In this document: piece after piece, positions 40,338-49,337 of the stretch
Layout: every line of letters begins with the position of its first letter
How positions within the stretch are numbered: position 1 is the stretch's first letter
DNA from: Planctomycetota bacterium
Lineage (GTDB): Bacteria; Planctomycetota; UBA1135; GCA-002686595
Length of the DNA stretch: 64,000 bases
Direction of reading: 5' to 3'
NCBI GenBank assembly: GCA_014238415.1
Contig: JABABA010000011.1
Location: forward strand, 1 to 64,000
Made by a program: the position numbers and the translations under genes
Notes under the pieces: model-generated
Told to the model about the DNA's origin: nothing
The model's input: the letters and a program-made list of their open reading frames with translations, nothing else
Database searches by the model: none

Positions 40338-41357
40338 ATGTTCCGCGATGAAGCACTGATCGAAGCCGCCGCCGGGAACGGTGGGGACGGCATGGTCTCT
40401 TTTCACCGTGAGAAGTACGTTCAGAAGGGCGGCCCCGATGGCGGTGATGGTGGCCGAGGTGGAGACATCGTGTTGGTGGCCTCTGAGTCCGTACATTCCC
40501 TGTTGAGGGTGGCTCGGGCGCATCGCTATGTGGCCAAGAATGGTCGTCCGGGGGGCACCAATCAGCGCAGTGGACGCTCTGCGGACCATGTGCGGATCGA
40601 GGTCCCCCCGGGTACTCAGGTTTTTGATGCGGAGCACGGCAACATGCTCTTTGATCTAGATCAGAAAGCTTCTGAGGTGGTGATCGCACGGGGTGGCAAG
40701 GGAGGGCTCGGCAACCAGCACTTTGCCACCTCCACCAGCCAGGTCCCCACCAAGGCCTACCCGGGCAGCCCCGGTGAACAGCGCAGCCTCAGGCTGGAAC
40801 TCAAGGTGATCGCCGAAGTGGGGTTGTTGGGCCTGCCCAATGCGGGCAAGAGTACATTTCTCTCCACGGTATCCGCTGCTCAACCGAAGATTGCCAGCTA
40901 TCCCTTCACGACCCTTGCTCCTCAGGTGGGCATGGTCAGTCTGTCGGGCTTTCGCAGCCTGCTCCTGGCAGACCTGCCGGGTCTGATTGAGGGAGCCAGT
41001 GAAGGTCATGGTCTGGGCCATACCTTTCTCAAGCACCTTGAGCGTTGCAGCGTGCTGCTGCAATTCGTGGATGTGAATCCCGAGGCGGTGGATGATCCGG
41101 TGGAGGCCTTCGGGGTTCTGGACAACGAACTGAAACGAGTCTCACAGGAACTCCACTCCCGGCCCCGGTTGGTGGTGGGTACCAAGCACTTCGAGGACGA
41201 TGGATCTGCGGTCCGGCTTGAAGTGCTTGATCAAGCGGTACAGGCAGCAGGGCATGCCCCGGTGGTGGGCATCTCGTCTGTGTTGGGTGAGGGGGTGCAG
41301 GCTTTGCTGGAGCAACTCTGGAAGCTGGTGCACCCTTCGGACTCGGTTCCAGTCTGA
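40338..41357 (+). CDS. obgE: GTPase ObgE
   Basis: Obg binds the 50S subunit and acts in ribosome assembly and stress response. The 339-residue product has the glycine-rich Obg fold (GGDGMVSFHREKYVQKGGPDGGDGG), then G1 GLPNAGKST (165-173), YPFTTLAPQ, and G3 DLPG (212-215). The G4 position reads VVGTKHFEDD near residue 282, instead of the usual NKxD. The C-terminal part is short and lacks a distinct OCT domain. It lies after rpmA, as is general for obg. Confidence 0.94.
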   Translation: MFRDEALIEAAAGNGGDGMVSFHREKYVQKGGPDGGDGGRGGDIVLVASESVHSLLRVARAHRYVAKNGRPGGTNQRSGRSADHVRIEVPPGTQVFDAEHGNMLFDLDQKASEVVIARGGKGGLGNQHFATSTSQVPTKAYPGSPGEQRSLRLELKVIAEVGLLGLPNAGKSTFLSTVSAAQPKIASYPFTTLAPQVGMVSLSGFRSLLLADLPGLIEGASEGHGLGHTFLKHLERCSVLLQFVDVNPEAVDDPVEAFGVLDNELKRVSQELHSRPRLVVGTKHFEDDGSAVRLEVLDQAVQAAGHAPVVGISSVLGEGVQALLEQLWKLVHPSDSVPV

Positions 41358-41464
41358 ACTGCTTCAGGTTGGCTTGCCCCACTCTGAGACGGGTCAAGGG
41401 TCAGGGCCAGCCTTGTCGATGGAATGAAGGTCGACTTCCAGCCGTTTCCGCCTGCCACCTGCCT

Positions 41465-42958
41465 GTGTCCAACCCCGATCTTCAAATCCCCGACGACGAG
41501 TTTTCCTTTCGCGATGTGGCGCCCTGCGACTCAGAAAGCGCCAAGGATCTTGAGCCCCAGGAAAAATCCGAGTTGTCGCACTCCGAGCAGGAATCCGGGG
41601 AGGGCCGCAATGAGCAGCGTGAGGTGGATTCCGCCTCCCGGAGCGGACCACGCCGGCGCTTTGAACTCGTGACTGCTTCATCTAGCCCGGAGCAGTCTGC
41701 TGAGGATCAAACAGCCGAGCAGCAAGGGGCCGAGGATCAAGAGGCAGAGGAACAGCCCGTCCCGCCACCGGCTGCCCTGCACCAGACGGGATTCTCGCCC
41801 CGTCACCAGATTGAGGCCTGGCTGGCGGCCATGGTCAGCGATGGCGCCAGTGACATCATTCTGCGCGCTGGAGGACGACCCTCCTTGCGAGTGGACGGCA
41901 GCATCCGCTTCCTGCCTGGACGGGTGCCAGGCCCGGGGCCCATGAAAGAGGTGCTCGAGGGCATATTGGGCCCGCGTCGTTGGGAGGAGTGGAACGAGAA
42001 CGGTTCGGCCGATTCCGCCATTCAGCTCGATGGCCTGGGCCGTTTCCGTATCAACGCCTATCGCCAGATGGGTGAGCCGGCCATGGTGATTCGCCGTGTG
42101 AACGAGTGCGCTCCCGATCTTGACAGTCTGGGACTGCCCTCTAAAGAACTTCAGGAACTGGCTGGTCGTCAGCGTGGCCTGATCCTGGTCACGGGTGTGG
42201 CGGGTTCGGGCAAGTCCACCACCTTGGGGGGCATGATTCAGCACATAAACCAAACCCAGGAGCGGCACATCGTCACTCTGGAAGATCCGGTCGAACTGCT
42301 TTTCCGCGAAGAGCGCTGCGTGATCAGCCAGCGGGAAGTGGGAACAGACACTACTTCCTTCGGCCATGGTCTTAGGCATGCCCTGCGCCAGAGTCCTGAC
42401 GTGATCCTGATTGGCGAAGTGCGTGATGCCACTACGGTTGTGGCGGCTTTGGAAGCCACCGAGACCGGCCACCTGGTGATGAGCACCATGCACACGGTCA
42501 ACGCTGCTCAGACAATCGACCGCATGCTCGGTTTCTTCGACACGGAGCGTCACGACCAGGTGCGTCAGCGTCTGGCAGACAACCTGGCCGGGGTTCTCTC
42601 GCAGCGTCTGGTTCCCGCCCGCGATGGGGGCCAGGTACCAGCCTTTGAGTTGATGGTGCCCTCGCCCCACGTGCGCGAGTTGATCGATGAGGGGCGCACG
42701 GGCGAAATTGCCAAGGTGATCGAAACCGTCGGCGACGGTGGGCTGGTCTCATTCAATCACAGCTTGCTGCACCTGGTGCGCGAGCGCATTGTTGAACTGG
42801 ACGATGCCCTGGCAGCCTCCGATCGGCCCGAGGAACTGTTGCTTGGTCTGCGCGGTATCCGCGGCAGCGCCAAGCGCGTCACCGCTCCTGAGGATGGCCC
42901 CACGGGGCCGAGCCCGCCTTCCGAGTCAGGTCCCGGCAGCCTTCGCCTGGCCCAGTAG
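41465..42958 (+). CDS. PilT/PilU-type ATPase with acidic N-terminal extension
   Basis: A hexameric retraction-type ATPase. The 497-residue product has a 100-residue Glu/Gln/Ser-rich N-terminus, then SDGASDIILRAGGRPSLRVDG, Walker A GVAGSGKST (about 245-253), TLEDPVEL, RQSPDVILIGEVRD, and the His-box GHLVMSTMHTVNAAQTIDR. These fit PilT/PilU rather than PilB, since no four-cysteine zinc motif is seen. The start is unclear: GTG 41465 is chosen; the frame is open back to a TTG at 41369. A second PilT-like gene begins at 63116. Confidence 0.88.
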   Translation: MSNPDLQIPDDEFSFRDVAPCDSESAKDLEPQEKSELSHSEQESGEGRNEQREVDSASRSGPRRRFELVTASSSPEQSAEDQTAEQQGAEDQEAEEQPVPPPAALHQTGFSPRHQIEAWLAAMVSDGASDIILRAGGRPSLRVDGSIRFLPGRVPGPGPMKEVLEGILGPRRWEEWNENGSADSAIQLDGLGRFRINAYRQMGEPAMVIRRVNECAPDLDSLGLPSKELQELAGRQRGLILVTGVAGSGKSTTLGGMIQHINQTQERHIVTLEDPVELLFREERCVISQREVGTDTTSFGHGLRHALRQSPDVILIGEVRDATTVVAALEATETGHLVMSTMHTVNAAQTIDRMLGFFDTERHDQVRQRLADNLAGVLSQRLVPARDGGQVPAFELMVPSPHVRELIDEGRTGEIAKVIETVGDGGLVSFNHSLLHLVRERIVELDDALAASDRPEELLLGLRGIRGSAKRVTAPEDGPTGPSPPSESGPGSLRLAQ

Positions 42959-43306
42959 TCTTGGCGCTGGTTTTCAAAGCCCGTGCTCGTTGAGCTCGAA
43001 GACCTGCCGCATGCCAGCGCCAAGATGAGGCGCGCTTCGGCATCCCTGCGACCCGTTCCCCCCGTGCTTGTTCCGGTGCAACGGACAATACGGAGTCCTT
43101 GGGCAACTGCGCACAGGCCGACATCCCGGTCAAGCACTCGATTCACTGGCAACCCGGCTTCATGCTCCCACAAGATGTGCCGGAGTCCGTTGCCCGACGG
43201 GCTCGCTCTTCCCAGTCCCCCGCCCCTGGGTTCGCGTTTCCGCAAACGAACCAAGAATTGAATACAAGGAAGATCCTGATCTATAGACTGTTGCTGGAGG
43301 CTTCCC
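42959..43306. other. Spacer without recognised gene
   Basis: Short open frames exist on both strands, but none shows a family match, good start signal or convincing composition. No hairpin or repeat stands out. Confidence 0.35.
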
Positions 43307-43729
43307 ATGATTCTGATTCGTAACATCCTTGCCATCATCATTGGACTCATCACTGGTATGGCAGTGAACATGTCGTTGGTCATGCTCAACGCGAAGGTGC
43401 TTTTCCCCATGCCCGAGGGGGCTACCATGGACGACCCAGAGCAGCTGAATGCGTGGGTTGCAACCCTGCCTGCGGCGGCCTTCTTCGTAGTGCTGGCCGC
43501 GCACCTTGGGCAGTCCTTTGTAGGCGCCTTTGTGGCCGCGCGGCTGGGAGCTTCTGAGCCCATGCTGCTGGCACTGACTATCGGGCTGGCCTCGCTGGCG
43601 GGTGGGATCATGGCCATGATGTCCATCGATGGACCGGCATGGTTGATCGTCGAGATGCCACTGTATCTGGTGGTCGCCTGGCTCGCTGGGCGCATGGAGG
43701 TCCAGCGGCGAGCGTCAGCTCCCGGCTGA
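43307..43729 (+). CDS. Small integral membrane protein of unknown function
   Basis: The 140-residue product has four hydrophobic segments: about residues 2-27, 52-75, 82-105 and 112-128. The loop between the first two contains LFPMPEGATMDDPEQL. The start ATG at 43307 has a GGAGG at about 43295-43300. No enzyme motif is seen, and no family is named with confidence. It ends 97 bases before the isomerase-like gene. Confidence 0.7.
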   Translation: MILIRNILAIIIGLITGMAVNMSLVMLNAKVLFPMPEGATMDDPEQLNAWVATLPAAAFFVVLAAHLGQSFVGAFVAARLGASEPMLLALTIGLASLAGGIMAMMSIDGPAWLIVEMPLYLVVAWLAGRMEVQRRASAPG

Positions 43730-43826
43730 GGGGCTGGGGATCGTCGGCTGCAGTCGTTACTGGTCGTTGGCCCAGAAACTCGAATTGCCCCCGCCCGGGC
43801 CATGGCAGTTGTGGTCAACTGGGACC

Positions 43827-44726
43827 ATGGATCGACGAACTTTCTGCACATTCACGGGCGGCTCTTTCGCCGCGCTGGCTTCGGGCGTTGCCTTCGGCGC
43901 GTTTGAAGTTGCCAAGCCTTTCACGGCCAAGTTTGCTCCCCATCTGGGCCTGCTACCTACTGCGCCCAAGGGATTTCTTGAGCAACTGCAGTTTGCATAC
44001 GACCAGGGTTTCCGCGCCTGGGAGGAGAACTGGCTGTCGCGTCAAAAACCCGAGATGCAGGAGAAGGTGGGTGGCTTCTGCAAGGACAAGGGGATGGAAC
44101 TGGGGGTGGCCGTGATCAGCACAGGTCACGGGGTCAAGTTCTATGACCCAACCAAGGAGGGCGCGGAAAAGGTTCTCAAGGACATGCGCGCCGGCGTCAC
44201 CCTTGCCAAGCGCACCGGCCAGACACACATGACGATGATCCCGGGTCCTCGGGACGACTCGCTTCCGCGTGAGAAGCAGATCGAGAATTCGGTCGACATG
44301 ATGAAGCGTTGCTGTGACATCGTCGAGGAGCAGGGCATCATCCTTGCTCTTGAGCCCCTTTCCCATGGAGTCACCGGCGGCCCACCCTTGCTGCGTTCCT
44401 TTGAGGACGGGCACCTGCTCGCCAAATTGGTGGGCCGAAAGTCATGCAAGCTCCTGGCGGACTTCTACCACGAGGGAGAGATCGGTAACGGCAAGAAGCT
44501 GATTGAGAACGCGGAGAAGTGCTGGGACCAGATCAGTTACATCCAGTACGGTGCCTCCCCTGGCCGCAAGGAGCCCGGCACCGGGAAGCTCGACTACGTT
44601 GCATTGACCAAGTGGCTGCGCAAGAAGGGCTTCACCGGGGTCATCGGCATGGAACACGGTTGCAGCAAGTCGGGCGAAGAGGGGCTTGAGGCCCTTCTCA
44701 GCGCCTACCGTCGCATCGACGCCTGA
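43827..44726 (+). CDS. Tat-exported sugar isomerase/epimerase-like protein (Hyi/xylose isomerase-like TIM barrel)
   Basis: The 299-residue product starts MDRRTFCTFTGGSFAALASG, a twin-arginine signal. The mature part resembles hydroxypyruvate isomerase and xylose isomerase-like TIM barrels: FLEQLQFAYDQGFRAWEENWL, GQTHMTMIPG, and metal-type acidic residues in LALEPLSH, LLADFYHEGEIGN, and GVIGMEHG. The substrate is unknown. Export is unusual for hydroxypyruvate isomerase itself but common for such barrels in Planctomycetes-like genomes, as far as known. The ATG at 43827 is chosen from the Tat motif. Confidence 0.8.
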   Translation: MDRRTFCTFTGGSFAALASGVAFGAFEVAKPFTAKFAPHLGLLPTAPKGFLEQLQFAYDQGFRAWEENWLSRQKPEMQEKVGGFCKDKGMELGVAVISTGHGVKFYDPTKEGAEKVLKDMRAGVTLAKRTGQTHMTMIPGPRDDSLPREKQIENSVDMMKRCCDIVEEQGIILALEPLSHGVTGGPPLLRSFEDGHLLAKLVGRKSCKLLADFYHEGEIGNGKKLIENAEKCWDQISYIQYGASPGRKEPGTGKLDYVALTKWLRKKGFTGVIGMEHGCSKSGEEGLEALLSAYRRIDA

Positions 44727-44905
44727 GGCCTGGCCCTGGAACCTCGCGCTGTATGACGCGCAAGGGGGTCGCACTCTGATCGACCTCAGCCTGCGCCTTG
44801 CCGCCTCGCGCGGGGGTGGTGAGGGGGAGCCTGTCCGGATCGGGGAATGACGCCAGGAAGGGGGAATAATCCACTAGCAGGTGCGTCATGAAGGGTCCGA
44901 ACCCT
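44727..44905. other. Spacer after the isomerase-like gene
   Basis: Together with 44923-45064 it makes 338 bases without a supported gene. The GspC-like frame extends upstream through part of it, but without conserved sequence. A short terminator-like hairpin divides it. Confidence 0.3.
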
Positions 44906-44922
44906 CCCGCGCGGCGGGTTTT
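44906..44922 (+). terminator. Candidate intrinsic terminator
   Basis: CCCGC (44906-44910) and GCGGG (44914-44918) pair around GCG and are followed by TTTT (44919-44922). The stem is short but G/C only. It would end the isomerase transcript. Confidence 0.4.
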
Positions 44923-45064
44923 GCCCCTGGTAGTGGCCTGGGGAGGCCGGACCGGCCATGATGGTCCGCGCTTGGATCCCACTGTATCCTATGATTTCAC
45001 CGCGCAGACAGCAGCAATCGAGCCGGACGCCGTCCTAACACAGGCTCCCGTAACTGAAGCACTC

Positions 45065-46060
45065 ATGAAGGCATCATCTATCTCCCTCCTCTGCTGGGGC
45101 ACCAGCATCGTTGCCGCCGTGGGCCTGGGGGCCAACGTGATGGACTTCCGTGGACGACAGGAGGCCATGGGCAAGCCTTTCGATGAGGCTCAGGTACGGG
45201 GCATTCTTGAGTCGGGCATCCAGATACAAGAGGCCCGCGCCACCACCGTGGACTACAACCAGCAGGTGCGGCCCCTTTGGATCAACATGAACTGGACCGG
45301 CAAACCACCGGAAGTGATCGTCGAACCTGTGATCGATACCGGACCAGAGAAGCCCAAGTATCAGCCGGTGGCTGATGTGCTCTCGATCCTCTACCTCCAG
45401 GTGGATGTTGTTGATCCTGGCAAGTCGCTGATCTTCGTGCGTTACAAGGTTGGAGGTGAGACCGCCAACCTAAAGGTTGGGGACAGTTTGCCCCCGCCGA
45501 ACAAGGGCATTGTGGTGCGCAGGATTCGACCAGAAGCGGTGGAGTTTGCCTTTCCCGACAACGCTGACCGGGAGAACGAGGTCATCGTGCCCGGGCTTAT
45601 TGAGGGAGATGTTCTGATCCATGTGGTGGGTGAGGGGACTGTGGTGCAGCCCATGCGCGACGAGATGCCGACCTTCACCAGGCCTGTGGCTCTCGTGCCC
45701 CTGGAATCCCGTCATCTGGGTGGAAACACTTGGGAACTGGGCAGCACCGATATGGAAGAGTTCGGCCGTGACTACCAGCGCATCCTGACTCAAGACGTGC
45801 AAATGCGTACGCGCTTCGACAAGGACGGCAAGCGAGCTGGAGTCGAGATCACCGATGTCAAACCGGGCTCGATAGCCGCGCGCCATGGAGCCAAAGCTGG
45901 AGACATCATTATTTCCATCAATGGTTATCCGGTCAGCAGCAAGCAGGAAGCGATCAAGTTCGTCAAGAACAACAAGGACACCTACACGGTCTGGGAAGTG
46001 GTGGTTGAAAATATGGGCCGCCGCACGACCAAGGTCTACCGCAGCCCCGAGTCCGATTGA
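45065..46060 (+). CDS. GspC-like inner-membrane protein with PDZ domain
   Basis: The 331-residue product has one N-terminal membrane segment (about residues 6-25), a linker, a homology-region-like domain (ISPLYLQ-type strands, then GDSLPPPNKGIVVRRIRPEAVEFAF near residues 140-165), and a C-terminal PDZ domain (GVEITDVKPGSIAARHGAKAGDIIISINGYPV). This is the layout of GspC of type II secretion, which links the inner membrane to the secretin. The IRPxxVxFAF segment resembles the end of the PilO-like protein at 33292. The ATG at 45065 precedes the membrane segment. Its stop overlaps coaX. Confidence 0.72.
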   Translation: MKASSISLLCWGTSIVAAVGLGANVMDFRGRQEAMGKPFDEAQVRGILESGIQIQEARATTVDYNQQVRPLWINMNWTGKPPEVIVEPVIDTGPEKPKYQPVADVLSILYLQVDVVDPGKSLIFVRYKVGGETANLKVGDSLPPPNKGIVVRRIRPEAVEFAFPDNADRENEVIVPGLIEGDVLIHVVGEGTVVQPMRDEMPTFTRPVALVPLESRHLGGNTWELGSTDMEEFGRDYQRILTQDVQMRTRFDKDGKRAGVEITDVKPGSIAARHGAKAGDIIISINGYPVSSKQEAIKFVKNNKDTYTVWEVVVENMGRRTTKVYRSPESD

Positions 46061-46848
46061 GTGCCCCGGAGGGAGCGTATCTCCCAGCTGCCGGGAGCCC
46101 CGGGGTGTTCTGTTTTGATCTGGGCAACACCCGCGCCAAGCTGACCTGGTTACCCCGATCCGGTGAGCCCCGAAGGCTCTTTGCCGCAGGGCTTGAAGAT
46201 TTGTTGTCTTCACTCTCGACAGAGTCTCTGGCGGCTGTGGCCCAGGCTCCGCAACCCCGCTTGATTTCGAGCGTCTGCGCGAACGAGGCGGCTGAGGCCC
46301 TCACGGGCTGCCTGGCAGGTTCCGGTCCGATTGTCTTGAATCCGCCCCATGGTCTGGTCCTGGAGCTTGACACCCCTGAGAGCGTCGGTTTCGACCGCTT
46401 GTTTGCAGCCCGGGGAGCTCTGGAGCACACCAGGTCCGACTCGATCGTGGTTCAGCTGGGCACCGCTCTGACTGTGGACGCGGTGCGCTGGAGCGTGGAC
46501 CGCGGTCACTTCCTGGGTGGTGCCATTGCACCCGGGCCGAGTCTGTTGGCGGGTGCCCTGCACCGGGGTGGGGCTCGTCTGCCCAGGATCGAGCCGCGCC
46601 CCGGAGTTGCGGCACTCGGTCGTGATACGGAGGGTGCTCTGGCCTCCGGCGTCGCTGTGGGACTTGCGGGCACGGCGAGAGCCCTGGTGCGAGGGATCGC
46701 ACGGGAGGCGGAAATGGAAAATGCGACCATTGTGTTCACGGGGGGAGCTAGGGATTTCTTACGGGAGGCTCTCGGGGAGTTGGGCTCGGCCTTGATCGAG
46801 GATCAGCATTTGTTGGCCAGAGGCATGGCCGCAGGTTATGGGGACTGA
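46057..46848 (+). CDS. coaX: Type III pantothenate kinase
   Basis: CoaX phosphorylates pantothenate, the first step of CoA synthesis, and is insensitive to CoA feedback. The 263-residue product has FDLGNTRAKLTW, GFDRLFAARGA, GTALTVDAV, the GGAIAPG phosphate loop, and TGGARDF near the end, all typical of type III. It starts at a TTG overlapping the stop of the GspC-like gene (TTGA). It ends two bases before the MnmE-like gene. Confidence 0.9.
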   Translation: MSAPEGAYLPAAGSPGVFCFDLGNTRAKLTWLPRSGEPRRLFAAGLEDLLSSLSTESLAAVAQAPQPRLISSVCANEAAEALTGCLAGSGPIVLNPPHGLVLELDTPESVGFDRLFAARGALEHTRSDSIVVQLGTALTVDAVRWSVDRGHFLGGAIAPGPSLLAGALHRGGARLPRIEPRPGVAALGRDTEGALASGVAVGLAGTARALVRGIAREAEMENATIVFTGGARDFLREALGELGSALIEDQHLLARGMAAGYGD

Positions 46849-46850
46849 GC

Positions 46851-47924
46851 ATGGCTGCTTCGGGACTTGAGCAGGTCACTCCCCAGGGACCGGCAGGTGT
46901 GGCGGTTCTGCGATTCCATGAATCGACGCGCTCAGAGACCCTCGAGCGTCTTGGTTTGCATGAGGTGCCGCTTGGATCCGTTCACCTTGTGCGTCCCAGC
47001 CTGGATGGGGAGGTACTCGATGAAGGATTGTTGGTGGCTTGCCCAGATGGCTCTTTGGAACTGCATGTGCACGGTAGCCCGGCGCTGGTTGAAAGGCTCC
47101 TTGTTGGGGGAGCATCAGCGCGCCAGTCCGGTGCCAGGTTGAGCCTTGAGGCCGCTGCTCTCGCGCGGGTTCCAGGAGCTCCCTGTAGCGCTGGTGCGCG
47201 CTTGTTGTTGGATCAGGGCAGAGGGCACCTGCGACGGTCCCTGGTTGAGATTCTTGACAGGGCAGATGACAGCCAGGCGAAGAATCTGTTGGATCATTGG
47301 CGACTGCAGCGTTTCTGGCTGAAGTCCGTCCGGGTGGTCCTGGTGGGGGAGGTCAACGCAGGCAAGTCCACTCTGTTCAATTTGATGATCGGTGAGGAAC
47401 ACGCCTTGATCAGTTCCGAGGAGGGAACCACACGGGACGCGGTTCAAGGTCGCGGGAGCTTGGGTCCTTGGCCAGTGGAGTGGATTGACACGGCAGGCGA
47501 GCGCGACCATGTTCCCCTGGCGGTGGAGCGCGCGGGGCAGGAGCAGGCCCGCATGGCCGCTGCCGGGGCGGATCTTGTGCTTCGATTGCTCCCTGTGGAC
47601 GGCCTGCAGGCGAAGCCCTCCAGTCCGGTCCTGGGAGTCACTTTGCCTTCCGTACCTGAAGTGATCCTTCGGAGTCGAGGCGGGCAGGCCCTTGCCCCGA
47701 GTTCAGAACCGGACGCGGGGACTGCTCTCGATGTGCTTGCTGATCCCGAGGGAGCCCGTGCCGTGGTGGCCCGATGTGTCCTGGACTCGCTCGGGCTGCC
47801 AGGAGACTGGACTCGCACATCCGGGCAGGCGGCGCTCTACGACGAGTCCCAGGCGGAGGCTCTGGCAGCCTTTTTGGGTGGGGATTCCAGCCCCCTGCAG
47901 GCTCTGCTTGACATTTCGGATTGA
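46851..47924 (+). CDS. Shortened MnmE/TrmE-like GTPase
   Basis: MnmE modifies U34 of tRNAs with MnmG. The 357-residue product shares the MnmE layout: an N-terminal folate-binding-like part (EQVTPQGPAGVAVLRF, DEGLLVACPDGSLELHVHGSPALVERL), a helical part, and a G domain with G1 GEVNAGKST (166-174), G2 EEGTTRDAV, and G3 DTAGE (213-217). It differs in three ways: it is about 100 residues short, no NKxD motif is visible after G3, and the C-terminal C[I/L/V]GK motif needed for modification is missing (end: LQALLDISD). It may be a diverged or non-catalytic paralogue. ATG at 46851 is clear. Confidence 0.75.
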   Translation: MAASGLEQVTPQGPAGVAVLRFHESTRSETLERLGLHEVPLGSVHLVRPSLDGEVLDEGLLVACPDGSLELHVHGSPALVERLLVGGASARQSGARLSLEAAALARVPGAPCSAGARLLLDQGRGHLRRSLVEILDRADDSQAKNLLDHWRLQRFWLKSVRVVLVGEVNAGKSTLFNLMIGEEHALISSEEGTTRDAVQGRGSLGPWPVEWIDTAGERDHVPLAVERAGQEQARMAAAGADLVLRLLPVDGLQAKPSSPVLGVTLPSVPEVILRSRGGQALAPSSEPDAGTALDVLADPEGARAVVARCVLDSLGLPGDWTRTSGQAALYDESQAEALAAFLGGDSSPLQALLDISD

Positions 47925-48014
47925 CGGGGGTGGGGCAATCCGTAGGCTGCTGCCCCTAGGGACCGACCGGCGTACCCCCAACGCCCAGGCCTTCCACCCA
48001 CAGGAACCCTGGAT

Positions 48015-49337
48015 TTGATCCGACACCTCGTCTCAATTGACGATCTCTCCCTTGAGGAGATTCAGGCTCTGTTCGCCTGGGCTGACCGTTTTGCAGCGGA
48101 TCCTCGGGCCCAGAGTGAGATGTGTCGTGGCATGATCGCCGCCAGCGTCTTCTATGAGCCCTCGACCCGCACGCGTCTGTCATTCGAGTCGGCCATGTTG
48201 CGCCTGGGCGGCGGCGTCCTGACTGCTGCCGAGATGACCAGTTCGAGCGCGGTCAAGGGTGAGTCCCTCGCGGATACGGTGCGTGTGGTGGGGGGCGGCT
48301 ACGCAGATGTGATTGTGTTGCGCCATCCCAGCGAGGGGGCCGCTCGTCTAGCCGCGAGCTACTCCCCTGTGCCCGTGGTCAATGCAGGTGACGGCGCCCA
48401 TGAACATCCGACTCAAACGCTCTGTGATCTTTACAACCTGCACGTGGAACGGGGGCACATAGAAGGCCTTGAGGTCGTGCTTGCCGGAGACCTGAAGTAC
48501 AGTCGCACAGTGCACTCCTTCGCCTACGCGCTGGCGCGCTTTGGGGCGGGCATTGTATGTGTGCCCCAGCCGGGGTTCGAGATGCCCGAGTATGTGGTGC
48601 GTCGATTGCGTGAGGAATTTGGCGTAGAGCCTGTGCGCGCTGATACGCGCAGGCTGGGGGACCTTGCGGGGGAGAGTGATGCCATGTATTTGACTCCGCA
48701 GAAGCCTCACCAACTTTCCCTGTTCACCGATGCCAGGGGGTGGGAGCTGCAGCATGTGGATGCGCTTTATATGACTCGCCCCCAGACCGAGCGTTTTGAC
48801 CAGAGCGATGGGGGTAGTGATCAGTACATGCGCCTCGAACGGCGGGACATGGCGGCAGAGTCTCTGAGGGACGCAGTGGTCATGCATCCCCTGCCGCGCA
48901 GGGATGAGATCTCCAGCGACATCGACGAGGACCCGCGCAGCATCTACTTCAAGCAGGCGGGTCGTGGAGTTCCTATTCGCATGGCTTTGTTGTCCGCAAT
49001 GCTGGGTAAGATCGAATTGCCCGGAGTCAGTCCCCAGCCTGTTGCATCCTGGCCGGTTCCTGTGGGGGCCAATCCCTGCCCGAACCCGAGCTGCATTTCA
49101 CGTACAGAGCCGAGGCATGTGGAACCGCGCTTTGTGCTTGCTTCGCGTCAGCCCCTGCGCGCCCGCTGCGCCTATTGTTCCAGGGACCTCCTTTATCGCT
49201 TCGTGGGTTGTTCCACCACCCAGCGCTACCATGCCCCTGGATCATCAGCCCTGCGCAAGGTGCGCCCCGACCATCTGGTATTCCTGTCCGATGCAGACCA
49301 GGCCGGTTTGCTGGAGTTTTTTCCAGCCGGGGGCTGA
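48015..49337 (+). CDS. pyrB: Aspartate carbamoyltransferase catalytic chain fused to a PyrI-type zinc domain
   Basis: This is the first committed step of pyrimidine synthesis. The 440-residue product has the ATCase motifs PSTRTRLSFE, SSAVKGESLADT, HEHPTQTL and HPLPRRDEI, then IYFKQAGRGVPIRMALL, ending the usual catalytic chain near residue 335. A C-terminal segment follows with CPNPSCISRTEP (C355, C360) and CAYC (C385, C388). Spacing and surrounding residues match the zinc domain of E. coli PyrI (CPNxxCIS...CKYC), the part that contacts PyrB. The nucleotide-binding half of PyrI is absent. TTG start at 48015 after CAGGAA. Fusion of PyrB with PyrI is known in Thermotoga and Treponema; fusion of only the zinc half is notable. 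Confidence 0.92.
   Translation: MIRHLVSIDDLSLEEIQALFAWADRFAADPRAQSEMCRGMIAASVFYEPSTRTRLSFESAMLRLGGGVLTAAEMTSSSAVKGESLADTVRVVGGGYADVIVLRHPSEGAARLAASYSPVPVVNAGDGAHEHPTQTLCDLYNLHVERGHIEGLEVVLAGDLKYSRTVHSFAYALARFGAGIVCVPQPGFEMPEYVVRRLREEFGVEPVRADTRRLGDLAGESDAMYLTPQKPHQLSLFTDARGWELQHVDALYMTRPQTERFDQSDGGSDQYMRLERRDMAAESLRDAVVMHPLPRRDEISSDIDEDPRSIYFKQAGRGVPIRMALLSAMLGKIELPGVSPQPVASWPVPVGANPCPNPSCISRTEPRHVEPRFVLASRQPLRARCAYCSRDLLYRFVGCSTTQRYHAPGSSALRKVRPDHLVFLSDADQAGLLEFFPAGG

Noticed and set aside
42983-43323. Overlapping short open frames on the plus strand in the spacer before the small membrane protein.
   Set aside because: Three frames compete, none has an SD or recognisable sequence; no gene can be supported.
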